A stretch of DNA of 64,000 nt, from the NCBI RefSeq assembly GCF_029873635.1, contig NC_080423.1, forward strand, positions 88,891,191 through 88,955,190. Reading direction: 5' to 3'. The notes beneath the pieces were generated by a model. It saw only the letters and a list, made by a program, of their open reading frames with translations, had not been told where the DNA came from and ran no database searches. This document shows, in pieces, positions 33,823 through 45,738 of the stretch; the stretch's first letter is position 1; each line of letters opens with the position of its first letter. Source of the DNA: Malania oleifera. Lineage: Eukaryota; Streptophyta; Magnoliopsida; Santalales; Ximeniaceae. The position numbers and the translations under genes were made by a program.

Positions 33823-35648
33823 TGTTGACTCTATGAGTCTAATCCTATTTTGATAATGACAAATCACTTGATTTGATCTGTACATTGAGATTTTGAATAG
33901 GATCATAACTTAGCATGCACAAAAGGTATGGAAGTCATAGAAGCCATGAGAAACTTAAAGCGTATACAACCTGGCACATTCCATGGAACTAAAAGAGCAA
34001 AAGGATGAAGAAGCAAGCTTCAAGATCTTCAAGTGTAATGGGTATTTAGTATTTGATTGTATCTGCATATTTCATATGATATAATTGGAAGCTTGAGTAT
34101 ACCCTAGACTAACCTTAGGACTCATGCATTTCGTGAAAAAAATCATTTACATTAGTTCTAAGTTGGATGGACATTTTAGAGGCAAAATAAAACTTGAAAA
34201 TAGATGCATCGTCGACGAACCCCATGGCCTCGTCAATGAATGCATGAAGGCAACTCAAAGATGAACGATCTGTTCTTGTCGACGAGAAAATATCGAGATC
34301 TCAAAAATTTCAGACAGTGCTCTTCTTGACAAACTCATGTTCGCATCAACGAACTCATCGATGAACATTTGCACTTGTCGACAAAGCTCGTGGCGCAGAA
34401 CAGCGTTTTAGCGCAAATATGAACAAATTAAAGTTTAATCTTCATTATCCAATGGCCAGAATTTAATCTAATAGCGAGAACACTATTTAAATATACCCAA
34501 AACCCTAAAAACACAAGATGAAACACTTTAAAGAGACCAATCTTCATATCTTGTGCTAAGTGTACCTCCGTTCAAAAGACTTTGCCAACACTCTACTGCA
34601 TTCATAATCTCTGGGCAAATCAACTCAGTTTTTCAAAGGGCATTCATCTACACATCTTGCAAGCAATCCTTGGTGTTTGAGGTTTGATCAATAAGTGATT
34701 GGTTTTTGGATTCAATATATATATATCAAATATTTTTCTTCTCTCAAACTCTTATATCTAACATTTTTATTGAGAAGAAAAATCCTTGTTTTATTACTTG
34801 AAAAGTTTATTTGAAAAGGGCTTTTTCTTAAGTTTGAATCTTTGCAGATGTTCAAGTTTATATTTTACTCAAAGATTTCATCTTAAGATATTATTGCAAA
34901 ATCTTTGATAAGCAAATCCTAAGGATTTTAAAATACATAGTCTTGAGAAATCCTTATTGAAAAATACTGACTTGTGTTCAGATCGTTGAAAATAATTTAT
35001 ATATATATATATATATTTCTAAATACAAAGATCATATATTTGTTGATACACAAATATCATTGAAAACATTATACACACTCGTTGAGCTTCATGTTTTATC
35101 ATATGTGTATGTACTAGGATTTCAATTGTACTTATTAGCTTGTGTAGAAGCATTTGAGTTTTTGCAGAAAAATTGTAATCATTGTATTGTATAAATGGTT
35201 CAGGTTGTGAACCGTGGTGAGGAGGAAGCTACGCCTCTTATAAGTAGCGGATTGTAACGGGAAGCTCTGTCCTAGTTAAAGGAGTGGGTTTTAGTGGAAT
35301 CCTTGAGTGGGTTGCTCAAGGCAAGGACGTAGGCTAGGGTAGGTTGAACCTCATAAAAATCTCTGTTTGCATCTCTCTTACCCTTAACTCTTTTTAATTT
35401 CCGCTTGCACTTAAATTACTTGTTTATTGTGTATGAGTTAAAAGGTTGTTTCGTTAATGAGTAACCGGACATTATTGTTTGCTTGATAAAGTGACACATT
35501 AAATTAATAAATTGTGAAACACTGAACTAATTGTCAAGCAGCTTGTAATTGGGTAATTGTAAGTTTTTAAAATTGAGGTTTAAGAATTTAAATTTTTAAA
35601 ATACCCAATTCACCCCCCCCCCCTCTTGGGATTACACCAGAATTCACA
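33823..35648 (+). mobile_element. Copia-E 5' LTR
   Basis: TGTTGACTCTATGAG...CCAGAATTCACA, 1826 bp. It shares with the Copia-C LTR the TTTTGATAATGACAAAT start block and the U5 end module CCCAATTCACCCCC. The palindrome array is at 34207-34390, then a TATA-like TATTTAAATATA near 34484-34495, and a TCCAATGGCCA that looks like a decayed MSA element at 34447-34457. A TA-run lies at 34998-35016 and the C-run at 35612-35623. Confidence 0.85.
34207..34390. promoter_or_regulatory. TCGTCGACGA-type array in Copia-E LTR
   Basis: About seven sites in 185 bp, such as CATCGTCGACGAAC (34207), CTCGTCAATGAA, CTTGTCGACGAG, CATCAACGAAC and CTTGTCGACAAAG (34375). It lies roughly 95 bp upstream of the TATA-like box. 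Confidence 0.7.
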
Positions 35649-35649
35649 T

Positions 35650-35662
35650 TTGGTATCAGAGC
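35650..35662 (+). other. Copia-E primer-binding site
   Basis: TTGGTATCAGAGC follows the LTR end at 35648 by one base. It matches the initiator Met-tRNA complement exactly. Confidence 0.95.
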
Positions 35663-35706
35663 CAGGTTACTTAGACTTAACAGTGTTATTTTTGTAAAAA
35701 ATCACA

Positions 35707-37020
35707 ATGGCACACATCGGTGTAACCCCATTCGGCGAGGGACACTCATCCACTCGACCACCAATTTTTTGCGGTGTAAATTACACTTACTGGAAACAAA
35801 GGATGAGTATATATCTTCTAAATGCTAATTGGAAACCGTATAGAGTAGTTTCTAAAGGAAATCATATTCTTATGAAAGTAGTTGATAAAGTAAATGTACC
35901 TAAGACTGAAGATGAGTATATAGAGGATGATTGGAAATATGTTCAAATAAATGCTACTGCAATAAACCTTCTATATGGTGCACTAGATGTGAACGAGTTT
36001 AGTAGGGTGATAGCCTGTAAAATTGCTAAAGAGATATGAAAAAAATTAGAAGTAACATATGAAGGCACTAAGGAAGTAAAATATAATAGAATAGATATGT
36101 TCACTAGTGAATATGAGGCATTTAAAATGACTCCTGATGAATCTATTCAATCCATGTACGCTAAGTAAAACTTACCCCACTTATGGGATGATCAGGAAAA
36201 TTCTTAGGAGACAGCCGCCTATTTGGGAAGCTAAAGCCACTACCATAGCTGAAGGAAGGAACCTAAATTCAGTAGATGAACTGATCGAATTATCAATAAA
36301 TGAGAGAAAAAGTAAGCAAAATGAAGAAAAAAGAGTTACAGCTCTTAAGGCATCTTCTAGTAGTTCCAGTGAAGAAAGTAATTCAGAATCGGAAGATGAC
36401 ATGGCCTTGTTAACGAAGAAGATCGAAAAGTTCCTAAAAAAGAATAAAAGGTTTGACAGAAAATTCCGAAACTCAAAATCAGAAAAGGAAGAGTCAAACA
36501 AGAGAAAACAAAAGGATGATCTGCCAACTTGTTACAACTGCAAAGAGGTTGGACACATCAAGCTTGACTGCCCTAAACTAAAGAAAGTCTCCAAGAAAAA
36601 GAAGAAGGCACTAAAAGTCAGTTGGGACACGCACAGCACCAGCAGCTCAGACACTGAGTTCAGCGATGATCAGGTTGCCAATTTATATCTAATGACACAT
36701 GATGATCATAAGGTACAATCACCTTTCTCAGCATCATCTTATTATTCTAGTGATTCTAAAAATGAAAATAGCATGCTTTCTTATAATGAATTGCAACAGG
36801 AATATTTGTACCTTTAAAATGCTTGAGGAAGAAGACTAAGAAAATTTTTGATTTGAAATGTAAAGTAAAGGAACTCTCAAAGCTTATTGAAAAACAAAAT
36901 GAGTCTCACGCATCTGCGATAAAAGAAAAGGATCTCAAAATTGTGGAATTGGAAAGAAATTTAAAAGACAACTCTAAAATTATCCATAAGTTCACAGAAT
37001 GCCAAAGTAATTTTGAATGA
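35707..37020 (+). pseudogene. Copia-E gag (broken)
   Basis: Starts MAHIGVTPFGEGHSS (35707), the same start as Copia-A. After CKIAKEI the expected Trp codon is TGA (36037), and a TAA follows MYAK at 36166. A frame change lets the reading continue from about 36180. A lysine/serine-rich linker leads to an intact CCHC zinc knuckle, CYNCKEVGHIKLDC (36530-36571). A second piece (36823-37020) has a coiled-coil-like pattern. It is the most complete gag of this group in the window, but not translatable as one protein. Confidence 0.85.
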
Positions 37021-37346
37021 CTTCTTGGGGCACAAAGAAATTCCCTAGATAAAGAAGGACTTGGTTTTAATGGAAAGGAAAATTTGAAACAAAAACCATC
37101 TTTACATGAGTTATTTTGTAAGAGAATCAAAAACTTATATTCCATCAAAAGACTCCTATATAAATATACTACATGCTTTAAATGTAAAAGGATAGGTTAC
37201 ATAAAAATTTGATTGCCCTTTTAAGAACAAATATGTTAAAATTAAAAAGGTATGAAAAGTTAAAGGAGATTAAAGCACTAACCCCCATGGACCCAAGAAA
37301 AAATGGGTACCAAAAATAATTACTTAAATGTCTATTACAGGTATGC

Positions 37347-38855
37347 TTGAGATCATCCTCCTTGAAGGATAAATGGCATATGGACAGTGGGTGTTCACGA
37401 CATATGACTGAAAAGAAAGCTAAATTCGCATCCATCCCACCAAAGGACGGAGGATTTGTCACCTTTGGAGATAACTCAAAAGGAAAAATTGTTGGAGTTG
37501 GTAAGGTTAGTAAGGAACCTTCCCTTGTCATTGATAATGTACTACTACTTGATGGTCTAAAACATAACCTATTAAATGTAAGTCAATTGTGTGATAAAGG
37601 TTATAAAGTCTCATTTGAACATGACAAATGCACTGTAGAGGATAAATTTGAAAACAAAATATTATTTACTACTGATCATCATGAAAATGTCTACACCACT
37701 AGCTTTGATAATCTTGCTTCTCAATATGTAACTTGTTTTTCAACTATAAATGAAGCTAATTGGCTTTGGCATAAGAGATTAGGACATGCAAACATGGACT
37801 TGTTATCCAAACTTGTTAAAGGATAATTAGTTAAGGGATTACCTAAGACAAAATTTGTAAAATATAAAATTTGTGATGCATGTTAGTTAGGAAAACAAAT
37901 AACATCTAGCTTTAAGAAGAAGAAAGCCATATCCACCACTAGACCACTTCAAATTTTGCGCTTAGATCTATTTGGTCCTAATCCAACTCAAAGGTTAGGT
38001 GGTTAACTATATGCTTTCGTCATTGTTGACAACTATTCTAGGTTCACATGGGTACTATTTTTTACACATGAAGATGAAACTTGTGAACAATTTACTAGAC
38101 TTTGCAGAAAAATCCAAAATGAAAAGGGATACAAAATCACACACATTAGAAGTGATAGGGGAACAGAATTTTAAAATAATGGTATAGATAACTATTGTAA
38201 CATAGAGGGTATATCTCATAACTTCTCAGCACCTAGGACTCCACAACAAAATGGGGTAGTTAAGTGAAAGAATAGGTCTTTATATGAAATGGTTAGAACT
38301 AGGCTTAACGAACATAAGCTACCTAAATATGTTTGGGCTGAAGCAATGAACATTGCTTACTATCTATTGAATAAAGTTCTAATTAGACCATCTCTCAATA
38401 AGATTCCTTATGAATTATGGAATGGCCATAGACCAAATATTTCATATTTCCATATCTTTGGTTGCAAATGCTTGGTGCTTAGAGATAATGAACACCTAGG
38501 AAAATTTGATACCAAATCAGATGAGGGTATATTTCTAGGTTATGCCTTAGATAGTAAAGCCTACATGGTGTATAACAAAATAATGTTGACTGTAATTGAA
38601 TCCATCCATGTAGCGTTTGATGAATCAAATCCTTTCTCCAAAAGGAATGATGAGGATGAGATTGAGATAAGTAAGGGATTAGAAAAACTATCTATTGAAA
38701 ATAACTCTAATAAGATCATTGAAATTAACGAAACATCTTCAGAGGATATCCAAGTAGAAAAAGAGGTTAATGAACTACCTAGAGAATGGAAATATATAAG
38801 GAATCATCCCATTGATCAGATTATAGGTGAACTATCACGTGGAGTAATTTCATGA
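37347..38855 (+). pseudogene. Copia-E protease and integrase (broken)
   Basis: The protease has the intact triad in WHMDSGCSRHMTEK (37375). The GAG-pre-integrase WLWHKRLGHANMDLL (37762) is intact, with TAA at 37824 right after LVKG. The integrase core shows a stop replacing Cys-Gln near 37884, a TAA at 38004, SDRGTEF-stop (38151-38175), PQQNGVVK-stop-KNR (38241) and then a long open piece from 38289, NEHKLPKYVWAEAMNIAYYL to the EWKYIRNHPIDQI linker. Confidence 0.85.
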
Positions 38856-39480
38856 TCATCACTTAGGAATATAAATAGTCACTTTGCATTCTTATCACAA
38901 AAAGAACCTAAGAATGTGAGTGAAGCTATTGAGGATGAATCATTGGTGATATCTATGCAAGAAGAGGTAAATCAATTTAATAGAAATAAAGTCGGAACAT
39001 TAGTTTCTAGATCTGATGATCATACAGTTATTGGAACCAAATAGGTCTACAAGAACAAGAAAGATGAAAATGGGATAGTAATTAGAAGTAAAGCCAGACT
39101 AATAGCTCAAGGATATAACCAGGAAGAAGGAATATATTTTAAGGAAACCTTCGCTCCTGTAACTAGAATGAAAGTCATTGGAATGTTGTTAGCTTATGCT
39201 ACTTTTAAGGATTTCAAACTATATCAAATGGATGTCAAAAGCGCATTTTTAAATGTCTATATAAGTGATGAAGTAAATGTAGAACAACCCTTAGGGTTCG
39301 AAAATCATAAGTATCCAAATCACGTTTATAGACTGACTAAAGTCTTGTATGGTTTCAAGTAAGCTCCTAAAATTGTTATGAAAGGTTAAGCGGTTTTTTA
39401 CTAGATAATGGATTTATGGAAGATAGACACAACACTCTTCATAAAATTTAAGAATGATAATGTGCTCCTAGTACAAGTAT
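38856..39480 (+). pseudogene. Copia-E reverse transcriptase, N-terminal half
   Basis: Continues from the linker through EAIEDESLVISMQEEVNQF, a stop at 39043 in GTK-stop-VYKNKK, ARLIAQGYNQEEGIYF, QMDVKSAFLNVYISDEV and VYRLTKVLYGFK-stop (39360). A small frame change precedes TTLFIKFKNDNVLLVQV at 39431-39478. The next residues should be the catalytic YVDD; instead the sequence changes to unrelated AT-rich DNA. Confidence 0.85.
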
Positions 39481-40949
39481 AGGTACTAATAAACTTATTC
39501 TATTCTTTTCCACTAAAATATTAAACTTTAATCTCTTTCGAGAAGTTTTGTCCAACAAAATCCGAATCTTGCATCTAAACAAAAAATTATTCGATTTGCC
39601 TATTGAGCAAATCAGTTTCAAGCAAGCCCTATTTCCTAAATATAACAAATGTTTGTCTCAACCTTAAGTTTTCAAAGATGATGATAACATCTTAGTTTTC
39701 CAAAAATGAAAATTATGTACAACATGTCAAGTTAACAATTAGCTCCGAAGGGGTTTAAATGACTTCTAAATAGAAGTTATGTCTCACCTGATTCATTAAA
39801 TAATTAGGTGAATTTATTAGAATTTGGTGACTCAATTTAGACACCATGCTTTTCTAATTGAATCGCACATGTATGATTTGGTAAATGGGAAATATAGAGA
39901 TCACTTTTTCAATCTAATCACTTATGAAAAAAGAAAATGACCAAAAAAAAAATCCAACCCCAAAGTGGTTTAAATTAAAATAATATGATTTATTTTTCTC
40001 TAACAATTGATATATTATTTTTTATAATTATCAATTAAATATATGCCAAGAAAAACATTACTTATATTAAATGAAAAACTTTGATTAACGTAATTACCTA
40101 TTAATTTTATCAAATATTTTTGCTTTTTAGAATTAAGAAGGTTAAAAAAGAAAAAGAAATCAAATTCCAATATTAGATATAAAACAACTTAAATTTACGC
40201 CACCACATTTACGACCATGGATTTTGGACTTCGAAATTGGATTTGAGTGGATTTGGACAAATTTCGATACAATTATATATTTCATCTTATATAAATTCAA
40301 TTCAAATTTAAATCGAAGACCCTCTAAACACATGGTTATTAGCTTGTTCAAATTCATTTAGAACCGATTCACAAAGTCGTATTCAAATTTAGTGTTAAAA
40401 ACTTAACACTTACACTAAGCATGAGAGCATGAAATTTGGATCTTTAACTTGAAGTTGTGTGAATTTGAATAAAATGTGATATAAGATTATGTTAATTTAT
40501 TTTTCAAATCTACAGAAATTTAAATTCAAGTGCTGAAATTAATACTCCCAACACAAACTAATATTAAAAAAATGGACAAGTCGGAGATGAACTGTGTTTT
40601 TTTGGGCCAACTTTATGGCCCGTGGCTTATGGGCCGAGGATCATTGGTGGGCCAGCTCAGGTTCTTCGGGGATTCCAAGTTCCACCACAGTGTATCAATC
40701 CATGGCCTAATAAACACAATTCATAATGAAAAAATTAAACTATTTATTTAAAAAAATAAGCCGCCTACCAAATTATTAAAAAAAGTTTTAAAATGATTAA
40801 ATCATAACAAATAAAGAAGAAAATAAATTTTATTCACATTTTCTTTCTATTATTTGGGTTTTTTTTTTTTCCCCCAATTTGAAGCAGTGCCTCTCACATT
40901 AGACAAACATATATGATGAATAAATAAGATATGTGTCCTAGGAATCGGA
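39481..40949. other. AT-rich intergenic region
   Basis: No gene recognised. The only notable patch is 40605-40660, where four GGGCC/GGCCC cores, three of them as TGGGCC or GGCCCR, lie within 55 bp. Confidence 0.45.
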
Positions 40950-41125
40950 TTAGCCAAACGTCCAACTAATGTACGGAAATCGTGTCTACATTCTGGACTT
41001 TACCTGATCAGCGAGACCTAGGGAGAGGACCCTGATCCATAGGTTTGGTGTCGCATCAGGAGGTCCGAAGGGTTTGTTGGTGGCTGAAGTTTCTTATCTA
41101 AGAAAATAATAAATGATAAAAGATA
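40950..41125 (+). repeat. SINE-like repeat, copy 1
   Basis: Shares a core with copies at 42.53-42.67 kb and 57.53-57.79 kb: CGTCCAACTA, GACTTTACCT..ATCAGCGAGAC, GGTTTGGTG and GGTCCGAAGG..TTGTTGGTGG, ending in an A-rich tail. Orientation is plus, taking the A-rich end as 3'. No complete Pol III box is visible in this copy. Confidence 0.55.
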
Positions 41126-42524
41126 TTTTCATTTATTATTATACTATTTCTGAAAGCCCAAAGATTTTTTCATAGTAGGGCTCATGTTACAAAGTATTAG
41201 CTTTCTAAAATACCTTCATTAATATTTACAGTTTGATAGCCTTTAATTTTTTGATATATAAAAATCTCCTTTTGTCCCATCTCGTAAATTTCTTCATGAC
41301 ATTCAGTTTTCCCTTCAAATTTTTTCCACTTTCACTTTTCAACCTACCCATATGGCTATTTTTTTTTTAAGAAGGGCGATACCTCCATTTATTTATTGAT
41401 AAACTCTCACTTTTTGCGATAAATACTGTAGTTACAAAACAATCAAAGAGAGAAACAAAAAACAAAACTTTAAAGGCTACCCAAATTATAACACCAACAT
41501 TCAATCAAAACAAGATTACAAATCCAATCAAAACAAAACAAAATAAGAACCTACAAAACAAATAAAAGATAAACAACATAAAGCATAAATCAAAACTAAT
41601 AGGAAATCAGATAAACACACCTCATATGGCTATGTATATCTCTTTAAGCATGCATCTCTCAATCTCTCTCCCACCTTTTCCTCGTCAATTTTTGTTCTAT
41701 TTACATCAATTATGTTTATTTTTTTGAGAAATTGCAATTCTTTTTTCTCTTTTATTAAATATCTAAAGGTTGAACATGAAAATTAATGATATTTTAATTT
41801 ATTTATTTTATGTAACTCTTTTATAAATGCATGAATTTTTTTTTAATATTCCCCAAAGCTATTTGGTTCACAATTTCATATTTCTATTGTATATAGATGT
41901 CAATGTTTTTCATTGTTTTTTCAAATGACTGGAAAAAAAGCACATATTTTAAATCTTGAATTTAGATAATTTCATACTTTTAAATTGAATATTACTTATC
42001 GCAAACATGCACATTCACAAATTTTACTTCTAAAAACATAAAAGACAAACTTTAGTAGTCCTCTAGATGACAAAATTTAAAATCCCAAACTTACCTTTCT
42101 AGATTCATTTATTCAAAGTTAAAATACCTCCCCTATCCTAATTTTTTTCATTTCAATGGTTTTCTGATTATTATGTCTTGATTCTTCAAGTTGAGTTGTG
42201 AATGACATCTTCACTTTTTTCACGATCCTTCAATTTCATTAGTTTTTGTTGGTTACGCACAATCTTTTTGAAAATTGAATCGTTTTTGTTGGTTATGCAC
42301 AATGTCTTCAGCGATGGAATGTCAAACATCTTTATTGATAAATAGATTCCTATAAATGCGCTCCATTCAATCGGTAATCTATAGCAAGCAACAATTCTCT
42401 ATCTCTGCAATATAAGCATACCAGTTAAGTTCAATTTGCAATAATTTTAATTACAAATTTGTGTATATTTAATTTCTAATTTTAAATTTATTCCTAATCT
42501 CAAATGAGTTTTTTTTTTTTTTTT
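41126..42524. other. AT-rich spacer between inverted SINE-like copies
   Basis: No gene recognised. 41345-41600 (T-run, then many AAAACAAAAC-type words) resembles 44160-44350 loosely, suggesting a degenerate repeat shared by both. Confidence 0.4.
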
Positions 42525-42670
42525 TATTACATAAGAACTCTAACCACCAATAAGTCCTTCGGACTCCCTAGTGGGGCACCAAACCTACGGATCAACGTCC
42601 TCCCCTACGTCTCGCTGATGAGGTAAAGTCAAGAATACGGACACGGCTTCCGTGCATCAAATTAAACTAG
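42525..42670 (-). repeat. SINE-like repeat, copy 2 (inverted)
   Basis: Read on the minus strand it carries CGTGTCCGTATTCTTGACTT, CATCAGCGAGACGTAGGGG, GGTTTGGTGCCCCACTAGGG and GAGTCCGAAGGACTTATTGG, ending in about 18 A (the T-run at 42511-42527). The terminal A tail supports retroposition. It faces copy 1 across about 1.4 kb. Confidence 0.6.
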
Positions 42671-45365
42671 TTTGAAAGCCAAGCCAAACTGTCACGTTGT
42701 CATCAAATTAAATGGAAGAAATAATAAGTAATGCAAATAAATTATGATATCGTCCTTGAATAAAGTATAACTCATTGATTAATGACATGAATGATCAGTA
42801 CAAATCATATAGAAGGATAAAAAGGAACAACTGAAGTTCATAATGCTTACAATTCTCACCAATCTGAAAAAAACTATATCCATTCTCAATGTTCTTTAAG
42901 AAATCAAAACAAAAAATAAGCATTTAAAAATTCTCAACGCAATGTAACACATTATTTTACGTTAATAAACTATTTGCAGATATCCCACGGATTGAGAGGA
43001 TCTATAAATTCTATACAACAACTAAAATTTAAGTCACAATTGGAGGGGTCGGGTACATGAATCATTTTCCATCAATTTACAGATCTTGGACTATATCATT
43101 TGATAATTTCAAGATGGTTAAATCCTAACTATCTTACTCCGATTTATTCTATTTTCTAATTTTTTTTGCACACGTCCCTTTTGGAATAGAACTGAAAACT
43201 AATTTCTCAATTGCATCCCAAAAAGTAGAGATCTCATTGATTTAAATCATTGTAGTTATCATCTGCTGTAACCATGGGAGATGTTGTGTGCAAACAACAT
43301 CGTGTTCCTTTGCTTCTTTGGATTAACTTTAACTTCCCTCCTCGAAATTTTTTTTCAGGTGTTATTATTAGCTTTAACCACATCACTAACAACTACTTTT
43401 GTCCAACACAGTCACTAGCCACGCATTTATGGTGGGCAAAGCCTTGTGGGAGACGACAATCAATTATAGACTAAGGGTCGGGACCTATTTAGTCATGGGA
43501 AACAAAAATGTAAAGTCCATATGACTTAGTCTGTAAATAATTTAAGATGTGACTTCACTTACTCCAAATGTGCTTTATACTAGTAAACAAAAAAACATTA
43601 AGAAAAAAAAAAAGAGCATAGGAAAGTCTTCATGCCTCCATTTTCATATGTCATCATCAGTACTTACACTTAAAAGTGCACTAAATCCAGGATTAGAGAC
43701 AAATTTGAACTTAATTAAAGGCCTACAATGGGCCTTTGCATTGATTTGAAGCCTAATATGGGCTTAAGTTTGGATTTGACGATGTATGTGGGCTTGTGTT
43801 CAAATTTGAGACCCAACATAGGCCTTTGCTTTGATTTGAACCTAATGTGGTCATGTTTGATTTAAGCCCATCCGTCTAATAATGCTTAAATACGAGAACC
43901 AATTGGGTCCTTAGCACACAGTTAACCTAAGCCCCTCACGCTCACAGCACCCCTTTGCTTCACTTTATCTACATGCTCAGCCCCATAAGAATCCAAAAAA
44001 AATAAATAAATAAATAAATAAATTCTAGAGGATATTTCCCTTAACCACCTCTAAGGCACTTGGTAGGTTAAGCGAATAGCAAAAAAAAAAAAAGAAGAGA
44101 ATAATTTCAAAATAATTTACAACTGGGAGATTCTTTCCCAACAGAGTGTTATTTTATTTTATTATTTTTAACGAAACCCCCACCTATGGCAGAGGAAAAC
44201 CGTAGTTACAAACGTGCTACAAGAGATTTACAAATAAACTATCAAAACCAGTTTAGGAAGCAAAACCAAAACAAGTTAGTCAAAACTCATACCATTAACC
44301 AACTAAACCAAATTAAACAAGCTCATAAGAAATCCACACAAACAAACGCAAACAAAAACAAATAACCTGCGAATTGATGTCAATTACCTGCAAAACAAAC
44401 ACCCGAGAAAAACATAGGAGAATCAAATGATGTCAATTAAAGACAAAGGCTTGGAATACTCATCCCCCAATAGCAACATATAAAGGCATGCATGCCTTGC
44501 ATATCAAGAGAGGAGGAGGAGAAAGGACAAATTCTAGTGGGGAAACTAGGTGGCTAGCATATAAACTGATAGAAGGGAAATTATTATTGAATTAGGGAGA
44601 GTAGGGTTGTGTCCTCCTAAAATTAAAAGTGATAGAAGAGAGAGATCATTTGATAACGGAGCGAGAGACTATGCAATCAAAGTTAGAACTGATTTTCTAC
44701 ATTTGAAGAAATTCACTCAGTGATTCTAGTAGACTTACTGGTTGTGCTTGTATAATATTGTATTTTTTTTGTTCATATGTTTTCTTTGCTATACTTTTCA
44801 TCCATATATGTATATGAATTGAATAAAATAAAAGAATTTAAGCATTGATTGGTTCACTTTAAAGGTAAACTTAGGCTAACTAATTAAATACCATTCATTG
44901 AATCAATACATACATATATATATGTTGAGGTACTATTAACTTCCTATCACACAATCGTACTCTTGAATCCTACCTAGTTGTGAAGACCATGATTACTTGT
45001 TCTTGGGATATAGGTCGTGTAGCTTAGAGAGCAAGCAGTAGTAACTAAATTAGTTGATCTAACCTCACCAAAGATAAATAACAGGTTAGTGGCAACTTTA
45101 TTGTCTTATAATTAAACCCATTTATCACCTCCACATTTTACATTGATTTGAACTCGATCACCATTCGATTCACAGCATTCTTGAGTCCTTTGAGATGTTA
45201 TAATAGTTGCCATGCATAAACTAACAACACATTAAAATATGCATGACAGCAAGGGCCTAAACCATTTTTATAGTTAGACAAGGAGCAATGGTCATATAGT
45301 CACATGAATGTGTATGATCATAATTAATCAAAATATTATTTTTATCCATGAGTTACACATTCTCA

Positions 45366-45413
<48 letters not shown>
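42671..45413. other. AT-rich intergenic region
   Basis: No gene recognised. 43700-43870 is a degenerate tandem array of roughly 35-45 bp units containing ATTTGAAGCCTAATATGGGC-like words. 44160-44350 resembles 41345-41600. A TA microsatellite (45368-45420) runs into the Copia-F LTR. Confidence 0.45.
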
Positions 45414-45423
<10 letters not shown>

Positions 45424-45695
45424 AATTATAATACAGCAACTCATCTCCTGTAGCAGTTAGCAGCAGCAAGAGTTTTTAGTTGGTAGAAGCAGCAGCAGCC
45501 TGCAATCATAATTTAATTAGTTCAATCAATTGTTAATTCAGTTATTCAGTTAAATAATTCTGCTGGTAGTTCTGATTAGTTGTTATTTTCAGTTCTTGAG
45601 TTGGTAGTTCAGTTATTGAATTGTTGTATATGAATATACCCCGTTGTAAACTATTTTTGATATAATAGAATTGAAGCACTTTCATAAATTTGATA
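45414..45695 (+). mobile_element. Copia-F 5' LTR
   Basis: From the TGAATTATAATACAGC block to TCATAAATTTGATA. Nearly identical to 55539-55813, apart from AGCAG repeat differences and about 17 bp (GATATAATAGAATTGAA) missing from the 3' copy. Contains ATATGAATATACCCC, a probable TATA region. Confidence 0.85.
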
Positions 45696-45707
45696 TGGTA
45701 TGAGAGC
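45696..45707 (+). other. Copia-F primer-binding site
   Basis: TGGTATGAGAGC has one mismatch to the initiator Met-tRNA complement and starts right after the LTR. Confidence 0.85.
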
Positions 45708-45738
45708 AATTTTCGAAATATTTTTTCAAGCTTCTCTA

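Larger units (their letters stand above)
33823..39480 (+). mobile_element. Copia-E, 3'-truncated copia retrotransposon
   Basis: Inserted in the RT of Copia-D. It has a complete 5' LTR (33823-35648), primer site, gag, protease, integrase and half of RT, and breaks off near 39480 just before the catalytic YVDD motif. RNase H, polypurine tract and 3' LTR are absent. It is related to Copia-B and Copia-C at the protein level, but its LTR is diverged and carries TCGTCGACGA rather than GGTCGACC motifs. Confidence 0.85.

Noticed and set aside
43274..43474. Open frame MGDVVCKQHRVPLLLW
   Set aside because: Short, no domain, in AT-rich DNA with other chance frames.
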